Of a stretch of 64,000 nucleotides of DNA, positions 37,801 to 50,684 are shown piece after piece. The stretch spans positions 9,297,476-9,361,475 of the forward strand of contig NC_051089.1 in NCBI RefSeq assembly GCF_901709675.1, written 5' to 3'. Within the stretch, counting starts at the first letter, position 1, and each line of letters begins with the position of its first letter. The translations under genes and the position numbers were made by a program. Under the pieces are notes generated by a model. That model was not told the DNA's origin, made no database searches, and saw only the letters and a list, made by a program, of their open reading frames with translations. This DNA comes from Syngnathus acus. Taxonomy: Eukaryota > Chordata > Actinopteri > Syngnathiformes > Syngnathidae.

Positions 37801-39451
37801 TCTTCTGTGGTTAAATTATTGTTTTCTGCTAAATCTATTGGAGTGTGCTCAACTAAATTTCTTAATGAAAATAAATGGTTGTGTGTGTATAATGGAAACA
37901 TGGACACACACTGGCGGAGCTGGGGGGGGGAGCGCACTGCCCCCTATTGAAATATGCTTGAGCCCCCCCAAGTGCCAGGCCAGATAATTAACTTTTTGTC
38001 CAGAGAATATTTTCCCCATTCCCCGTAGGAAACATATACTGAATCTTTATCAGAGTTTGGTGGGGTTGTAAAATATGTTTGTATTTGGTTTACGGCCACC
38101 CTGAGATATCCTTGCCCCCCCAAGGAAAAAAGCCTAGCTCCGCCAGTGTGGACACTTATCTAGAAGCCCTACACACTCACCAACTGAGCATTGTCCCCTT
38201 CTACTGGGCTGGGATACGTCCGCCACATCGTCGACGTCATCGAGCATTGCCACGGTAACCTGTGACACTTTCTTCCTCAAGTTACCATAAACAGAACTGC
38301 CCAGTCTGTGCAGAAGGCCCATCCTGAGCCTATCCAAACTTTGCACGAGAGCCAGATTTTCCTGAGCCAAATTGCCTCCACTTGAGCGTGTCAGCGTTTG
38401 CAGGACTACATTTTGCATGGAATCTGGATCATCCCGCGTTGCGCTTGAGTCATCTCGAAAATGATTTTGCAGCAAGGCATCCTGTTTCATGGCCTCAGGG
38501 GGCAAGCTGAAGGGCTTAAGACGTCCACTCGAGCCTCTCCTGTGTTCAGCATCTGCCGAGTGCAAATTGACCACGGGCTTCCAGCTGAGTGTTTCCATAA
38601 CGCGGAGCACATACTGAAGCCAGCCGACACCAAATGGGCAGTCAGTGTGGCCTTTCAGTGCGCATATGAAGCCCTGCAGGCCGGCGCTGGCCTGTCCGTA
38701 TGTCCCACTTATCAGCGCCTGGAAAGCGGCCTCTAACACAGCGCTCACCGTCCTCCAGTTTTGAGCCAACAAAGACAGAATTGGCTTGTGAGGCTGACGC
38801 TGCAGGAGGGTCGTGAGGCTCTGCAGGAGCCCCAGAAGCCCGTCCCAGTGGGGGCTGCCTCTCAGGGACAGGAACCAGTCCTTCACTTGGATGCTGGGAC
38901 GAGGCGGCACACGGCCGTTCCATTGGTTCTGCGCAGCGCTCCCTTCGGATTGCAAAAAAAAATGGAGCACCTTCTCCCACAGCTGTTCGTCATGCGAATC
39001 CAAAGGCGCCTCCTCCATATCTTGGAGGTACTGAGAGACATTGTAGAGGAAACCAGAGAGACGACGGCGGTCAATGGGCTGGTTTAGTGAAGCCGGGTTG
39101 GTACCAGGAAGTAGTCCACTCAGTGTTTGAAGGCCCCCCAGAATACTATTCACCCAAGGATGCACAAGTACGTCTTTGCCCGTCTCCCCGGAGCTCTTTT
39201 GCGGATTCCGAGCACCTCCTTTACTCAATTTGGAGAGGAGCTCCTTGAGAATGACATCTCTTTGCTGTTCTCTAGCCCTTGCTGAATGATTGCCATTCAG
39301 TGCAGCAAGACAAAGAACAATTTCGTAGATAAACGTAGGAAAATAAACACAATGTAATTATATTGACATTGCACTAACCTGTTTCCTCGGAGGATCCTTG
39401 TCCTAGTAAAATAGCACAAACTAGGACGCTTGTAAATCGAAGAGTAGCCAT
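25874..39451 (-). CDS. strc: Stereocilin, complete 29-exon gene
   Basis: Stereocilin is a large extracellular protein of inner-ear hair bundles, needed for horizontal top connectors and tectorial-membrane attachment; human STRC loss causes deafness (DFNB16). Coding exons in order: 39379-39451, 38181-39281, 37501-37525, 36873-37413, 35149-36036, 35017-35079, 34415-34540, 34029-34195, 33766-33952, 33420-33535, 33077-33209, 32793-32975, 32550-32588, 32304-32480, 32011-32160, 31111-31169, 30694-30817, 30481-30517, 30266-30387, 29626-29831, 29301-29391, 29048-29210, 28690-28853, 27587-27742, 27378-27520, 27021-27169, 26708-26805, 26331-26478, 25874-25962. They total 5718 nt, 1905 residues; human is about 1775, also 29 exons. 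MATLRFTSVLVCAILLG is a signal peptide. Mesothelin/stereocilin-type helical repeats follow (LLSSLLDNASWSALQPEAST, PVLWDLIEQDNNSSALRVLL). The C-terminus FALSFVAPSLWLWHLI resembles a GPI-attachment tail. The exon 18/19 junction is uncertain by a few bases. Identification rests on recalled family sequence. Confidence 0.9.
26063..26287. mobile_element. Probable hAT-type miniature element in the last strc intron
   Basis: AGTGATTCTCA at 26063-26073 and TGAGAATCACT at 26277-26287 are perfect inverted repeats resembling CAGTGGTTCTCA ends of hAT elements. The interval is 225 bp and non-coding. No clear 8-bp duplication was found, so this is an older or imperfect copy. Confidence 0.5.
27743..28689 (-). 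other. strc intron 23, with a note on the other long strc introns
   Basis: A 947-bp AT-rich intron with no exon or repeat I recognise. The other strc introns above 300 bp are 25963-26330 (hAT-like element), 29832-30265, 31170-32010, 34541-35016 and 37526-38180 (MITE). All are fully spanned by phase-compatible exon joins. Confidence 0.7.
35149..36036 (-). CDS. strc: strc exon 5, large conserved exon
   Basis: An 888-nt exon in phase 0 on both sides encodes 296 residues from AARTHNYNAFNQTSIKQL to EDLLSCFS. It has several cysteines and N-glycosylation sequons, including NASLYRQ and NNSSAL just after the junction. This was the exon that identified the gene as stereocilin. Confidence 0.9.
36037..36872 (-). 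other. strc intron 4
   Basis: This intron contains an AAT/TAA microsatellite (about 36505-36556) followed by a dispersed-repeat tail, and two CAAGATGGCGC boxes (about 36326 and 36402) resembling YY1 sites. No exon is required here, because the flanking exons join in phase 0. Confidence 0.7.
36505..36583 (+). repeat. (TAA)n microsatellite plus dispersed-repeat tail
   Basis: About 50 bp of imperfect TAA repeats run into AGCGGTATAGAAAATGGATG, a 3' tail common to fish retroelements. A related copy lies at 45921-45951. Confidence 0.65.
37501..37525 (-). CDS. strc: strc 25-nt micro-exon 3
   Basis: Exon 2 ends in phase 1 and exon 4 begins needing phase 2, so they cannot be joined directly. A 25-nt segment with acceptor ttttaag and donor ATG|gtaaga fixes the phase exactly and adds GDLRQLILW before GIRHNVTW. 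It is too short to appear as an open frame. Confidence 0.8.
37909..38148. mobile_element. 240-bp hAT-like miniature inverted-repeat element
   Basis: The element has inverted ends, CACTGGCGGAGC at the left and GCTCCGCCAGTG at the right. It is flanked by an 8-bp near-duplication, TGGACACA (37901-37908) and TGGACACT (38149-38156); 8 bp is the hAT target-site length. It has no coding capacity. It sits in strc intron 2, ending 32 bp from the exon 2 donor. Confidence 0.8.
38181..39281 (-). CDS. strc: strc exon 2, large N-terminal exon
   Basis: A 1101-nt exon, open throughout, encodes about 367 residues from AREQQRDVILKELLSKL to RRGQCSV. The acceptor is attcag|CA, phase 1 from the signal-peptide exon; the donor is GTTG|gtgagt. 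The large, poorly conserved, serine- and leucine-rich N-terminal part is typical of stereocilin. Confidence 0.88.
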
Positions 39452-42727
<3,276 letters not shown>

Positions 42728-45700
42728 CTAAAATTCATTATACACCCAATATTTATTTTTAAATGCCGAATATGTCACACAAGGTTCCTCCACAGGGACA
42801 CCAAGATCTCTTTGCTTTGCCTCATACCTCAGAAGTAAATCCTTACGGGCCTGCCAGACAGAAATACATAAAACACGCATCACTTTTTTGTTGGAAAGAA
42901 CACTTTCAGCAAACAAGCAAAAGATCAACTAACCTTGGAAATCTGAGATATTTTGTGCTGTAAATCCTCAATGGATTTATTGCTGGAGTCAATCATCTCC
43001 TGTGAGAGAGAAGAAAAAAAACACTGAAATACTAAATATATTCAGTCAGATTTAAATTCCATGCAGAGTCACCGGCCTGGGAGTTTTCTTTTTATTAATA
43101 AATAAAGTTTTTAATAAAATTTAATAAAGGTTTAATCTACATCTAAGTTTGTCTTTTTCATATAAACATACCGCAAAGAACTCGATCTGTACGCAAATAA
43201 TGGTTATATATGTATAAGAGCGGCCGCTTGCTGGTACGACATGCTGCCAATAACTTATGAATCGATTAATCGTGATTATAACTGTGCCGATTTTTAATTA
43301 CATTGTACGGGTGCATACTGATAAAACTTGTGATTAGTTTAGCTACGGGGAGGACAGAAGTGTTGATAGCTGCATAGGCCTTAAAAGAGAAAGGAGGTAG
43401 GTACCTCCACACTGCTTGTGATGCTTTTGAGTACAGTTTGGTCTACGTTAGAGACCGAGAGGGCAGCGGAGAGCTTGGCCTGCGTCTTGGCCAAGCCGTC
43501 CGTCATGTCCTTTACTTTCTCTTCCAGCTTTGCATTCTTCTCATCCTCTTCTCTCTGAGCCCTCTCAACTTTCTGAGCGAGGGTAGCACGCAGCTCGTCT
43601 CGTTCCCGCTCGAGCTAGAATCAGATTCATGCAAGCGGCTCATCAGAGGGGACCTAAACGCAACACTTTGCTTTTGATTTTTTTTTTTTCTTTACCTCGC
43701 TGAATTTCTGCTTGAGTTGCTCTAATTTCTGTTCCTGATCTCTGAGCTCCTTTTCTTTTCTCCTTTCCTTGGCATCCTATTGAAAGCGCAACATCAAGCC
43801 GCTGATTGCAACAACATACTTTAAAAGCCACTCAATATGAAATAGTCAAACACAATATTCAGAATTTAAAGAACAGAACCTCGTTCCGGATGGGGTTCTT
43901 CATTTTTCTTTGAACTTCGGCAGTTTTCTCCTGGACGTCGAGTCGAAGCTTATCGAGACGCTCGTTTTCAGGTAGAAGCCGAGCCAGGCGCTTTTCCTTT
44001 TCATTTTGTTTCATCTCTGCGTCTTCTATTTGTTTCTAGGAGACAACAGCAAGAAGATTAAAAGGATAGGTGGCTTAATGACTTATAAAGAAGTATTCCC
44101 AATTGTTTATTTGTGAACCAATGCTGAAAGGCAGAGACATCAAAATAACTTAATGGCCACTGGATTATGCTTCTTTCATAAAAGAGTTCTTCATAAAATC
44201 ACTGGCGAATTTAATCAATCGTAATCAAGGATATCATTTGAAATGGTATCAGATGAATATGCTTACCTTCAATGAATCGTTGTGATACAAATCTCGTTCC
44301 ATGGTTTGATTGAGAAGAGTGAGTGCCTCATCAAATATTTCATAGTGGTTTCTGTTCACAGCGCTGATGTGACTGTTCCACTGATCTTCTTGTTCGAGGA
44401 CTTCCTTGTTCCTCATGATGACCAGCTCCCGTTGCAACAGTTCCAGCTTTTCCTTGTAGCGGGCCTCCGTTTCTACTCAAGTGTGTGCACAAAAAGACAA
44501 AGTTAAATCGTTAGACAGATAAAGATAGATAATCTATCCATCTTTTTCTTTTTTAAACCGATCCACTGTTGTTCGCCGAATATCTTGGCTATTAATTTGT
44601 TTTTGGTCAGGGTCAAAGTAATCTAATTAGTACTGTGGCACCGTCTAGTGGACTATTGGTGTAGTGGTTACACTGGTTAGGTTTAATTTATTGATGGTGA
44701 TTGACAGTCTTGTGTCTTGTTTTGTTGGTGGTCCTTAAATACCAGAAGTGAAAGTTCCATTTTTCACGATGCAACTACGAAATATCCTGCGCAGTCTATT
44801 TTGTCATTACAATTTGTTTGTTAAGGTGCGTAAATGTCAAAAGATGATTTTAATAATGCAATACTGTGCCGTACATGTGTGATGTCTTGTGCATGTGTTA
44901 ATTATGCTAGTATGCTAGCTCATAAAAAATGATGAGCATGAACATAGCTGATGGAGAGAACACAAATGACGTAGTCAACAGTCAAAGTGATGTCATGCAC
45001 ATCATGACAAATGTTTCGTAGCAAATTGTTTCAGATGTCACATAGAATTAGTCCTAGATTTGTGACGGCACACAGGAGCTTCACAGTCTAGGCAAGTGGA
45101 AAAAGGTACTTATATAACTGAAATTTCTCCTGATCTTGGATCTTGATATTTTGTTCATCCGTGCTTAGTTTTCATGGTGTGAAATGACGGCACATGGTTT
45201 CTGATGACAGCAATCTGCAAAAAAATGTGTCTTTGCCAGTTGATTGAGCTTAGTGGCCGCCTGCTTTATCGCCTCCATTTTAAGGGCTTTGTTGTCTCTT
45301 GTCGCATCGAGACACAACTACAAAGAGGGGCGTCAATTATTTGTGGATTTTCGCTGTTTGAAGCAGAGCTCCATGACTATCCCCCATGAAAAGCTGATTT
45401 TTATTGTACAGGTAAAATGCAAATGCAATCAGCTCTTGAGCTCTTAGAGGTTTACCTGCCAGTTGATCCTCCCAGCTTTTTTTGGATTTGGCCACTTCTT
45501 TGTTGTGTTCCTGCAGACAAATGCATCATTAAACCAATTGTGTCCTTTTAAAAAAAATGCACATTAACTGAGGTGATAGCAGTTGCTTAAAAAAAATGGT
45601 TCTCACCTGCTCCAGCTCAACGATGAGGTTTTCAATGTCGAGTTTGTGTAGATCGTTCCTAATGGCTGCCGTCTTCTTGTGAAGCGCCTTTTCCAGCTGG

Positions 45701-46651
45701 GCTTGTTCTTTCTCCATCGCCTCAGCAGTCTTTACACGCTCTGATTGCAGCTCAGACATGGTGTTGTGGTGCTCACACAGCAGGTGCTTCATTTTCTGCT
45801 TGTACACCTGATATCACAGAGAGATGCAGATTTACAAGATATTGCAATGGGGTAGGAAATGTTTTTCACGGGAATTTAAGATGAGGCTAAAGTCAGCCAG
45901 CTCATCCGTGACCCTTCAAAGGATAAGTGCTATTGAAAATGGATGGATGGAAGGTGACGCTGATTCTTGGCTGACTTCTCCATCAAGATTTGCCGTCACC
46001 TACTTTAATCTCTACAAGGTGGCGACCCTCATCATCCTCAATCTTCTTCTCTTCATTTCTGAGTTGAGCCATAGCCTCCTCCAAGTGCTTCTTGGTCACA
46101 TCCCAAAAGGAGTAGATCTTATCTCGCTCCAGCTGAAAGTAGTTTCTCTCTTGCCGCTCTCTCTCCAGCTCCTCTTGTAGGACGGCTATGTGTTCTATCA
46201 TCTGGAATTCAGATATCAATTTTATTGCAATAGCATTAACACCTTTGTCCCATAACGCACCACACACGGCATTACATACACCAGCTGTGCCTTCCCAATG
46301 ATATTCATGAATAAATACCCTAAAAAGTGTAAATTGACAAAGGTGAATCCATCTTCACCCATTTTGTCCAGCTAATGTAAAACATACAGATGATGCATTT
46401 ATTCATCATTGCGGCATAGCTTTCATTCTGACCTGCTCTTTGGACAGCTCGTCCTTGGTGAGTCCATCTATAAGTGCAGCAGATTTGACCTTGGCTGACT
46501 TTTTACCCGAGCTCTTTTTAGGCGGCTGGAAAAAGTTAGCATGTTAAACAAAACATTTCATTTTGCTTGAATGCCCTAAAGCAAAAGCAGCGCATTCATC
46601 TAGTTTATCGTAATTCTCAAGGCAAACTAGAGACAAACTTTGGCTCACCAT
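42728..46651 (-). CDS. gas8: Dynein regulatory complex subunit 4 (Gas8)
   Basis: Gas8/DRC4 is a coiled-coil subunit of the nexin-dynein regulatory complex that links doublet microtubules and regulates dynein in motile cilia. Coding exons: 46649-46651 (ATG only), 46433-46525, 46004-46201, 45607-45807, 45456-45510, 44267-44472, 43880-44035, 43696-43776, 43405-43614, 42934-42999, 42728-42850. They total 1392 nt, 463 residues; human is 478. The N-terminus is lysine-rich (PPKKSSGKKSAKVK) and followed by DGLTKDELSKEQ. The hallmark ERERQERNYFQLERDKIYSF is followed by KHLEEAMAQLRN and VYKQKMKHLLCEH; nearly all the rest is predicted coiled coil. LSAALSVSNVDQTVL and ARKDLLLRYEAKQRDLGVPV match the C-terminal region of human GAS8. 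The last about 20 residues (VTYSAFKNKYWVYNEF) do not resemble the human tail, so the final exon end is less certain. Confidence 0.9.
44473..45455 (-). other. gas8 intron 5 (983 bp)
   Basis: AT-rich intron between two phase-1-compatible exons. No exon or mobile element was recognised. Confidence 0.7.
45906..45952 (+). repeat. Dispersed retroelement tail in gas8 intron 3
   Basis: GTGACCCTTCAAAGGATAAG, then GAAAATGGATGGATGG, is the widespread fish-repeat 3' tail also seen at about 36558-36583. No element body is recognisable. Confidence 0.55.
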
Positions 46652-46710
46652 GGTTTATAGATGACGTTTGCAGAATCAAGAAGCGTAATTCGGAACTGCT
46701 TCAAACATGT

Positions 46711-46724
46711 GTTGCCTTGGCAAC
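46711..46724. promoter_or_regulatory. gas8: RFX X-box upstream of gas8
   Basis: GTTGCCTTGGCAAC is a perfect palindrome matching the RFX X-box (GTTGCC-NN-GGCAAC). It lies 60 bp upstream of the gas8 ATG. RFX factors drive ciliary genes, so the site fits the gene. Confidence 0.8.
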
Positions 46725-47323
46725 AAGCTTGGTGCGCAAACCTACCAATAGAGGACAGCAGTTGCTCGACTGGAAGAAGAATACAATCATGTACCGTGTA
46801 CACAACTATTTGTTAGAATGCAAATTATTATATTTTGGGGGTTGATGAATGGGATCTATGTTGCAGACTATCGAAAAACATATTCGTATGCTTTGGTTGT
46901 ATTAGTCAAAAGTAAATTCGCAATAATATTAAAACATTTGAGTGCCCTCTGCAACAATGTATAATTATTCACATTGTTTTGCATAAGATCAAATAAAATT
47001 AGTTCCCTACGTCCAAATTCTAAAAAAAAAATATTAATAATAATAATGAAAAATAATAAAAATAAAAATTACTATTTTTGATAAAAACTTCAAGTTAAAA
47101 TTAGTTTATGTCCATTTCCGAAACTGAAAAAAAAAAAATGTTTTAGTAGCTGAATGTTGTGCTTGATCAAATTTGTATCTAAATAATAATAATAATAATG
47201 AATAATTGTAATTGTATCTAAAAGTCAAAAGTTACTCGAAGTTTTGCTTTGTGGTTCTGGGCGGAAAGTTGCTAAATTAATGTAAAAGGTTGCGAAATCC
47301 AGCACCGACATCGATGCATAGTT

Positions 47324-47352
47324 CACGTGACGAAGCTGCCCCGTCACGTGAC
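47324..47352. promoter_or_regulatory. ctsa: Paired E-box/CLEAR sites upstream of ctsa
   Basis: CACGTG occurs at 47324-47329 and within a full GTCACGTGAC at 47343-47352, about 95-125 bp before the ctsa ATG. GTCACGTGAC is the consensus bound by TFEB/MiT factors at lysosomal genes. Confidence 0.75.
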
Positions 47353-47381
47353 TTGTTTTATACGGAAGTCACGCGCGAGTG

Positions 47382-47388
47382 TATAAAA
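47382..47388 (+). promoter_or_regulatory. ctsa: TATA box of ctsa
   Basis: TATAAAA lies 58-65 bp before the ctsa ATG and 30 bp after the second CLEAR site, predicting transcription from about 47.41 kb. Confidence 0.6.
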
Positions 47389-47446
47389 CCAAGCCTGTCT
47401 TCCGCTCTATCCATCCCCTTCCGTAAATCATCGTTGGGGTCTTACG

Positions 47447-50400
47447 ATGGACGCCAATGGACGCCCGCTGGTCTTATTTTTATCCATATTAGCCGGGTTC
47501 GGGCTTAGCTCGTGGGCTCATTATGCGCCCGACGAGGTGACGGATCTCCCCGGCTTGACGTTCAAACCCAACTTCCGTCAGTTTTCGGGACACGTCCAGG
47601 CCAGACCCGGCAAATTTCTTCATTATTGGTGAGCAGCAACACGAAACACACACAGAATCAGGTCACCTGGTTGTCACGTGATTACATTCGTGTTATTATA
47701 TTGTTTTGAATATAACCAAGTAACCAAATACAGTACTTGACAAATCAAAACATGACTAGTAGTGACATCAGGCTGTAATTGACTGCAAAGGATTTGCAAC
47801 TAAGTATTTAAAAGTGAAATTTTGATTTAGGATTGCGTTCCAGAGAGATTGTTTCGCCTTTAGCCAGAAATAAATTAAATTTCTCATTTGTCACTGGTTT
47901 AATAGAAATGTTATGTATCAATAGTACTAGTGGTATTAGTTACTTGTTATCACCTTCAATGACTCACTATTGAATGTCCCTACTCAACATGTTGACTTGT
48001 TTGACATAATTGAATGTAAATGTAGGTGATCTGGGTCTCGTGCAGGTTTGTGACCTCTCAGAGGGACCCGGTCACTGACCCGCTGGTATTGTGGCTCAAC
48101 GGAGGCCCGGGCTGCAGCTCGCTTGATGGATTCTTATCAGAGAATGGACCCTTCCACGTGAGCATGCCTACAGGTTGTACAAATGGCAGCAACACTTGGC
48201 TGAAGTGACTTTGTTGAATTTCCTCTCAGGTAAGAGACAACGGAGCCACTTTGTACGAGAACATTTTCAGCTGGAACAGGATCGCAAACGTGCTCTATTT
48301 AGAATCTCCGGCAGGGGTTGGTTACTCCTACTCCAATGACGGCGACTACGCCACGGATGACGATCAGGTGACTTTCCTCAACGATTGTTCGACTTAAAGC
48401 CGAGAGACAACCTTTTACGTCTCCTGTTTAGGTCGCTGAGGACAATTACAAAGCACTGCAGAGTTTTTTCGCCAAGTTTCCCAGCTTCACTCGGAATGAC
48501 TTTTTTATCTTTGGAGAAAGTTACGGTGGAATTTATGTGCCAACCCTCAGCTTGCGCATCGCTGCAGGAGATGACTCAATCAAATTCAAGGTGAGATTGT
48601 TAATCTAGAATGATGTTGCGTCACTACGGAGGAGGACACCAAACAAAACGTCATTATAACTACTGCATATACATTTTTCTTTTGTCCTAGGGCTTTGCTG
48701 TGGGAAATGGTCTCAGCAGCTATGCACTCAATGATCAGGCTTTAATATATTTTGCCTACTACCATGGCCTCTTTGGACAAGAGTAAGTTTATGTTTGGAT
48801 TAAGGGTCGACTACATTTCATAGACATGTACAGTCTTTGAACATCCACCACTTTTGATAAGAATGCACCGATACAACGTTTCAAACTGAGTGCAACTATT
48901 TATCAACAAAGAGTATCGGTGGTCGCAATTGTTAACACGGTGCGTTATGCGCAGGTTGTGGCAAGATCTAAACAATTATTGCTGCGAGGAACAAAGATGC
49001 GACTTCGCCAACTCCACTTCGTCAAAATGCCAAACAATGGTACGTCTGTGAGCCCTGCATGTCAATCTTGCCACATGAGCGACCGATATCAAGTCATCCT
49101 CTGCCTTTGTTTTGATCTCCCTACAGGTCAGTGTGGCCTTTAATATAGTCTACAACAGCGGCCTTAACGAGTATGCCCTTTACTTGAACTGCGAGGGTCG
49201 CGGCGGGTTTCACCCAGCCTACGAGAGGGCAATGAGTCACCTGTTCAAGAACTACCGCAAACGCAGCAACGATGTAAGGGTGAGCATACCCGGGCTTTTT
49301 CTTCACCACACAGTTGTAAACAAACGGGGATCGTCACTAAAACGTTTGTGGGAAGCTTTCAGATGGGCCGTCATGGGCCATCTCCCTGGGCGAGGTCCCC
49401 CCGTGTATTAATAGTACGGCTCAAGTCAACTGGCTCAACAGGGGCGACGTGAGGAAGGCCTTGCATATTCCTGACATGCTGCCACCGTGGGACCTGTGCA
49501 GGTATGCTAGAGCGCCAAAGCACTGCATTACAAGTTCTTTTTTGTCATTAATGTCAGATAGGTGGGGGGGTTGTTGTTTCAGGACCACAACAATTTGTCC
49601 AATTATATTAACAGCAGTTAAAGCAAAGCTAATATTCAATCCATTGTTACTGGATGGCTGTAAGGCATAATGTATTCATAATGTACTTCAATTCAAAATG
49701 TGTATTACACCACACAAAATCAATAAATGCTTCAGAAGTATTTTTGGGGAGGCCAGTTTCTACCTAATAATTATTTTGAAAATCATTTTGATTATGTTTA
49801 ATTCTAATTTGCTGATGGTGGATTTGGGGTTTGACTAAGATCTACCTTTCATGTTTCATGAAAAAAAATAAACTGCAATGTTACTCGGTTTACTTTTGAG
49901 TAATTAGCGCCCCCTGCTGGTCGCTGCCCAGTAATGGATACCGTTTATTTCTAGCCACAGAAATAACCTCATCTAATAAATACATTCGTCTTTTTTTTTT
50001 TTTTTAATATTAAAACACCAATTGGGGAAAAAAAATAAGATGAAGCATCATTTTGTGCTGGTAGTGTCCGTCCTTAAATTTGTAAATGTATTGAGCATGA
50101 CAAACAAATTTGAGCTTTTTTTTTTTTTTTTTTTTTTTGCTTGATGCAGTGGGGGGTGGTCAGTGATTGTCTTATATTAATACTAACGCTTCTTGTCTTG
50201 TGTAGTGAGACCGTTGGGCAAGGTTACACCAACCTGTACCCATCAGTGAAGGACTTTTATCTAAAGTTGCTTTCTTTTGGCCTTCGGGCACTCATCTACA
50301 ACGGGGACACAGACATGGCCTGTAACTTCCTGGGAGATCAGTGGTTTGTGGAAGACCTCGGCATAGAGGTAACGACAAACGTGCCGCCCGACGTCAGCGA

Positions 50401-50684
50401 TATGTGATTTGCCCAAATCGAATAACAATGTTGTTTCCAGGCCACTACGAGGTACCAACCCTGGTACCTTGACAAACAGGTCGCAGGGTTCTACCAGCAG
50501 TATGGCAATGTTACTTTCCTGACAGTAAAGGTAAAGCAAGATGATCGCTTTTGTGTATTTGTGGTGAACTTCAAATATTGATTGTGTTTCCACTTTCCAG
50601 GGTGCGGGTCATATGGTTCCACAGTGGGCTCCAGGTCCAGCGCTTCAAATGTTCCAGTCATTCCTAACAAATGGCCCCTACTGA
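47447..50684 (+). CDS. ctsa: Cathepsin A (lysosomal protective protein, serine carboxypeptidase)
   Basis: Cathepsin A is a lysosomal S10 serine carboxypeptidase that also stabilises beta-galactosidase and neuraminidase-1. Exons: 47447-47628, 48046-48157, 48230-48367, 48432-48590, 48691-48782, 48955-49039, 49127-49279, 49356-49501, 50206-50368, 50441-50530, 50601-50684. They total 1404 nt, 467 residues; human is about 480. A signal peptide ([18 protein letters not shown]) precedes [11 protein letters not shown]. Conserved blocks are [16 protein letters not shown] (oxyanion region), [24 protein letters not shown] with catalytic Ser about 174, [13 protein letters not shown] with the catalytic Asp at about 390-392, and GAGHMVP with His about 444. 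All three catalytic residues are present. The exon 8 start is set by phase: only the acceptor before 49356 keeps frame. It is head-to-head with gas8 and convergent with slc38a7. Confidence 0.93.
47629..48045 (+). other. ctsa intron 1
   Basis: A 417-bp AT-rich intron with nothing further recognised. Confidence 0.8.
49502..50205 (+). other. ctsa intron 8 with a CTCF-like motif
   Basis: A 704-bp intron with T-runs near 49991 and 50119. TAGCGCCCCCTGCTGGTC at 49905-49922 matches the CTCF core on the minus strand. No other feature was found. Confidence 0.6.

Larger units (their letters stand above)
46652..47446. promoter_or_regulatory. Divergent gas8/ctsa promoter interval (795 bp)
   Basis: This interval separates the gas8 ATG (minus) from the ctsa ATG (plus). 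The gas8 end carries an RFX X-box. The ctsa end carries two CACGTG boxes and a TATAAAA. The middle (about 46.9-47.2 kb) is A/T-rich with ATT repeats. Confidence 0.75.

Noticed and set aside
48919-49143. 74-codon plus frame overlapping ctsa exon 6
   Set aside because: It is out of phase with the true exon, which reads [17 protein letters not shown].
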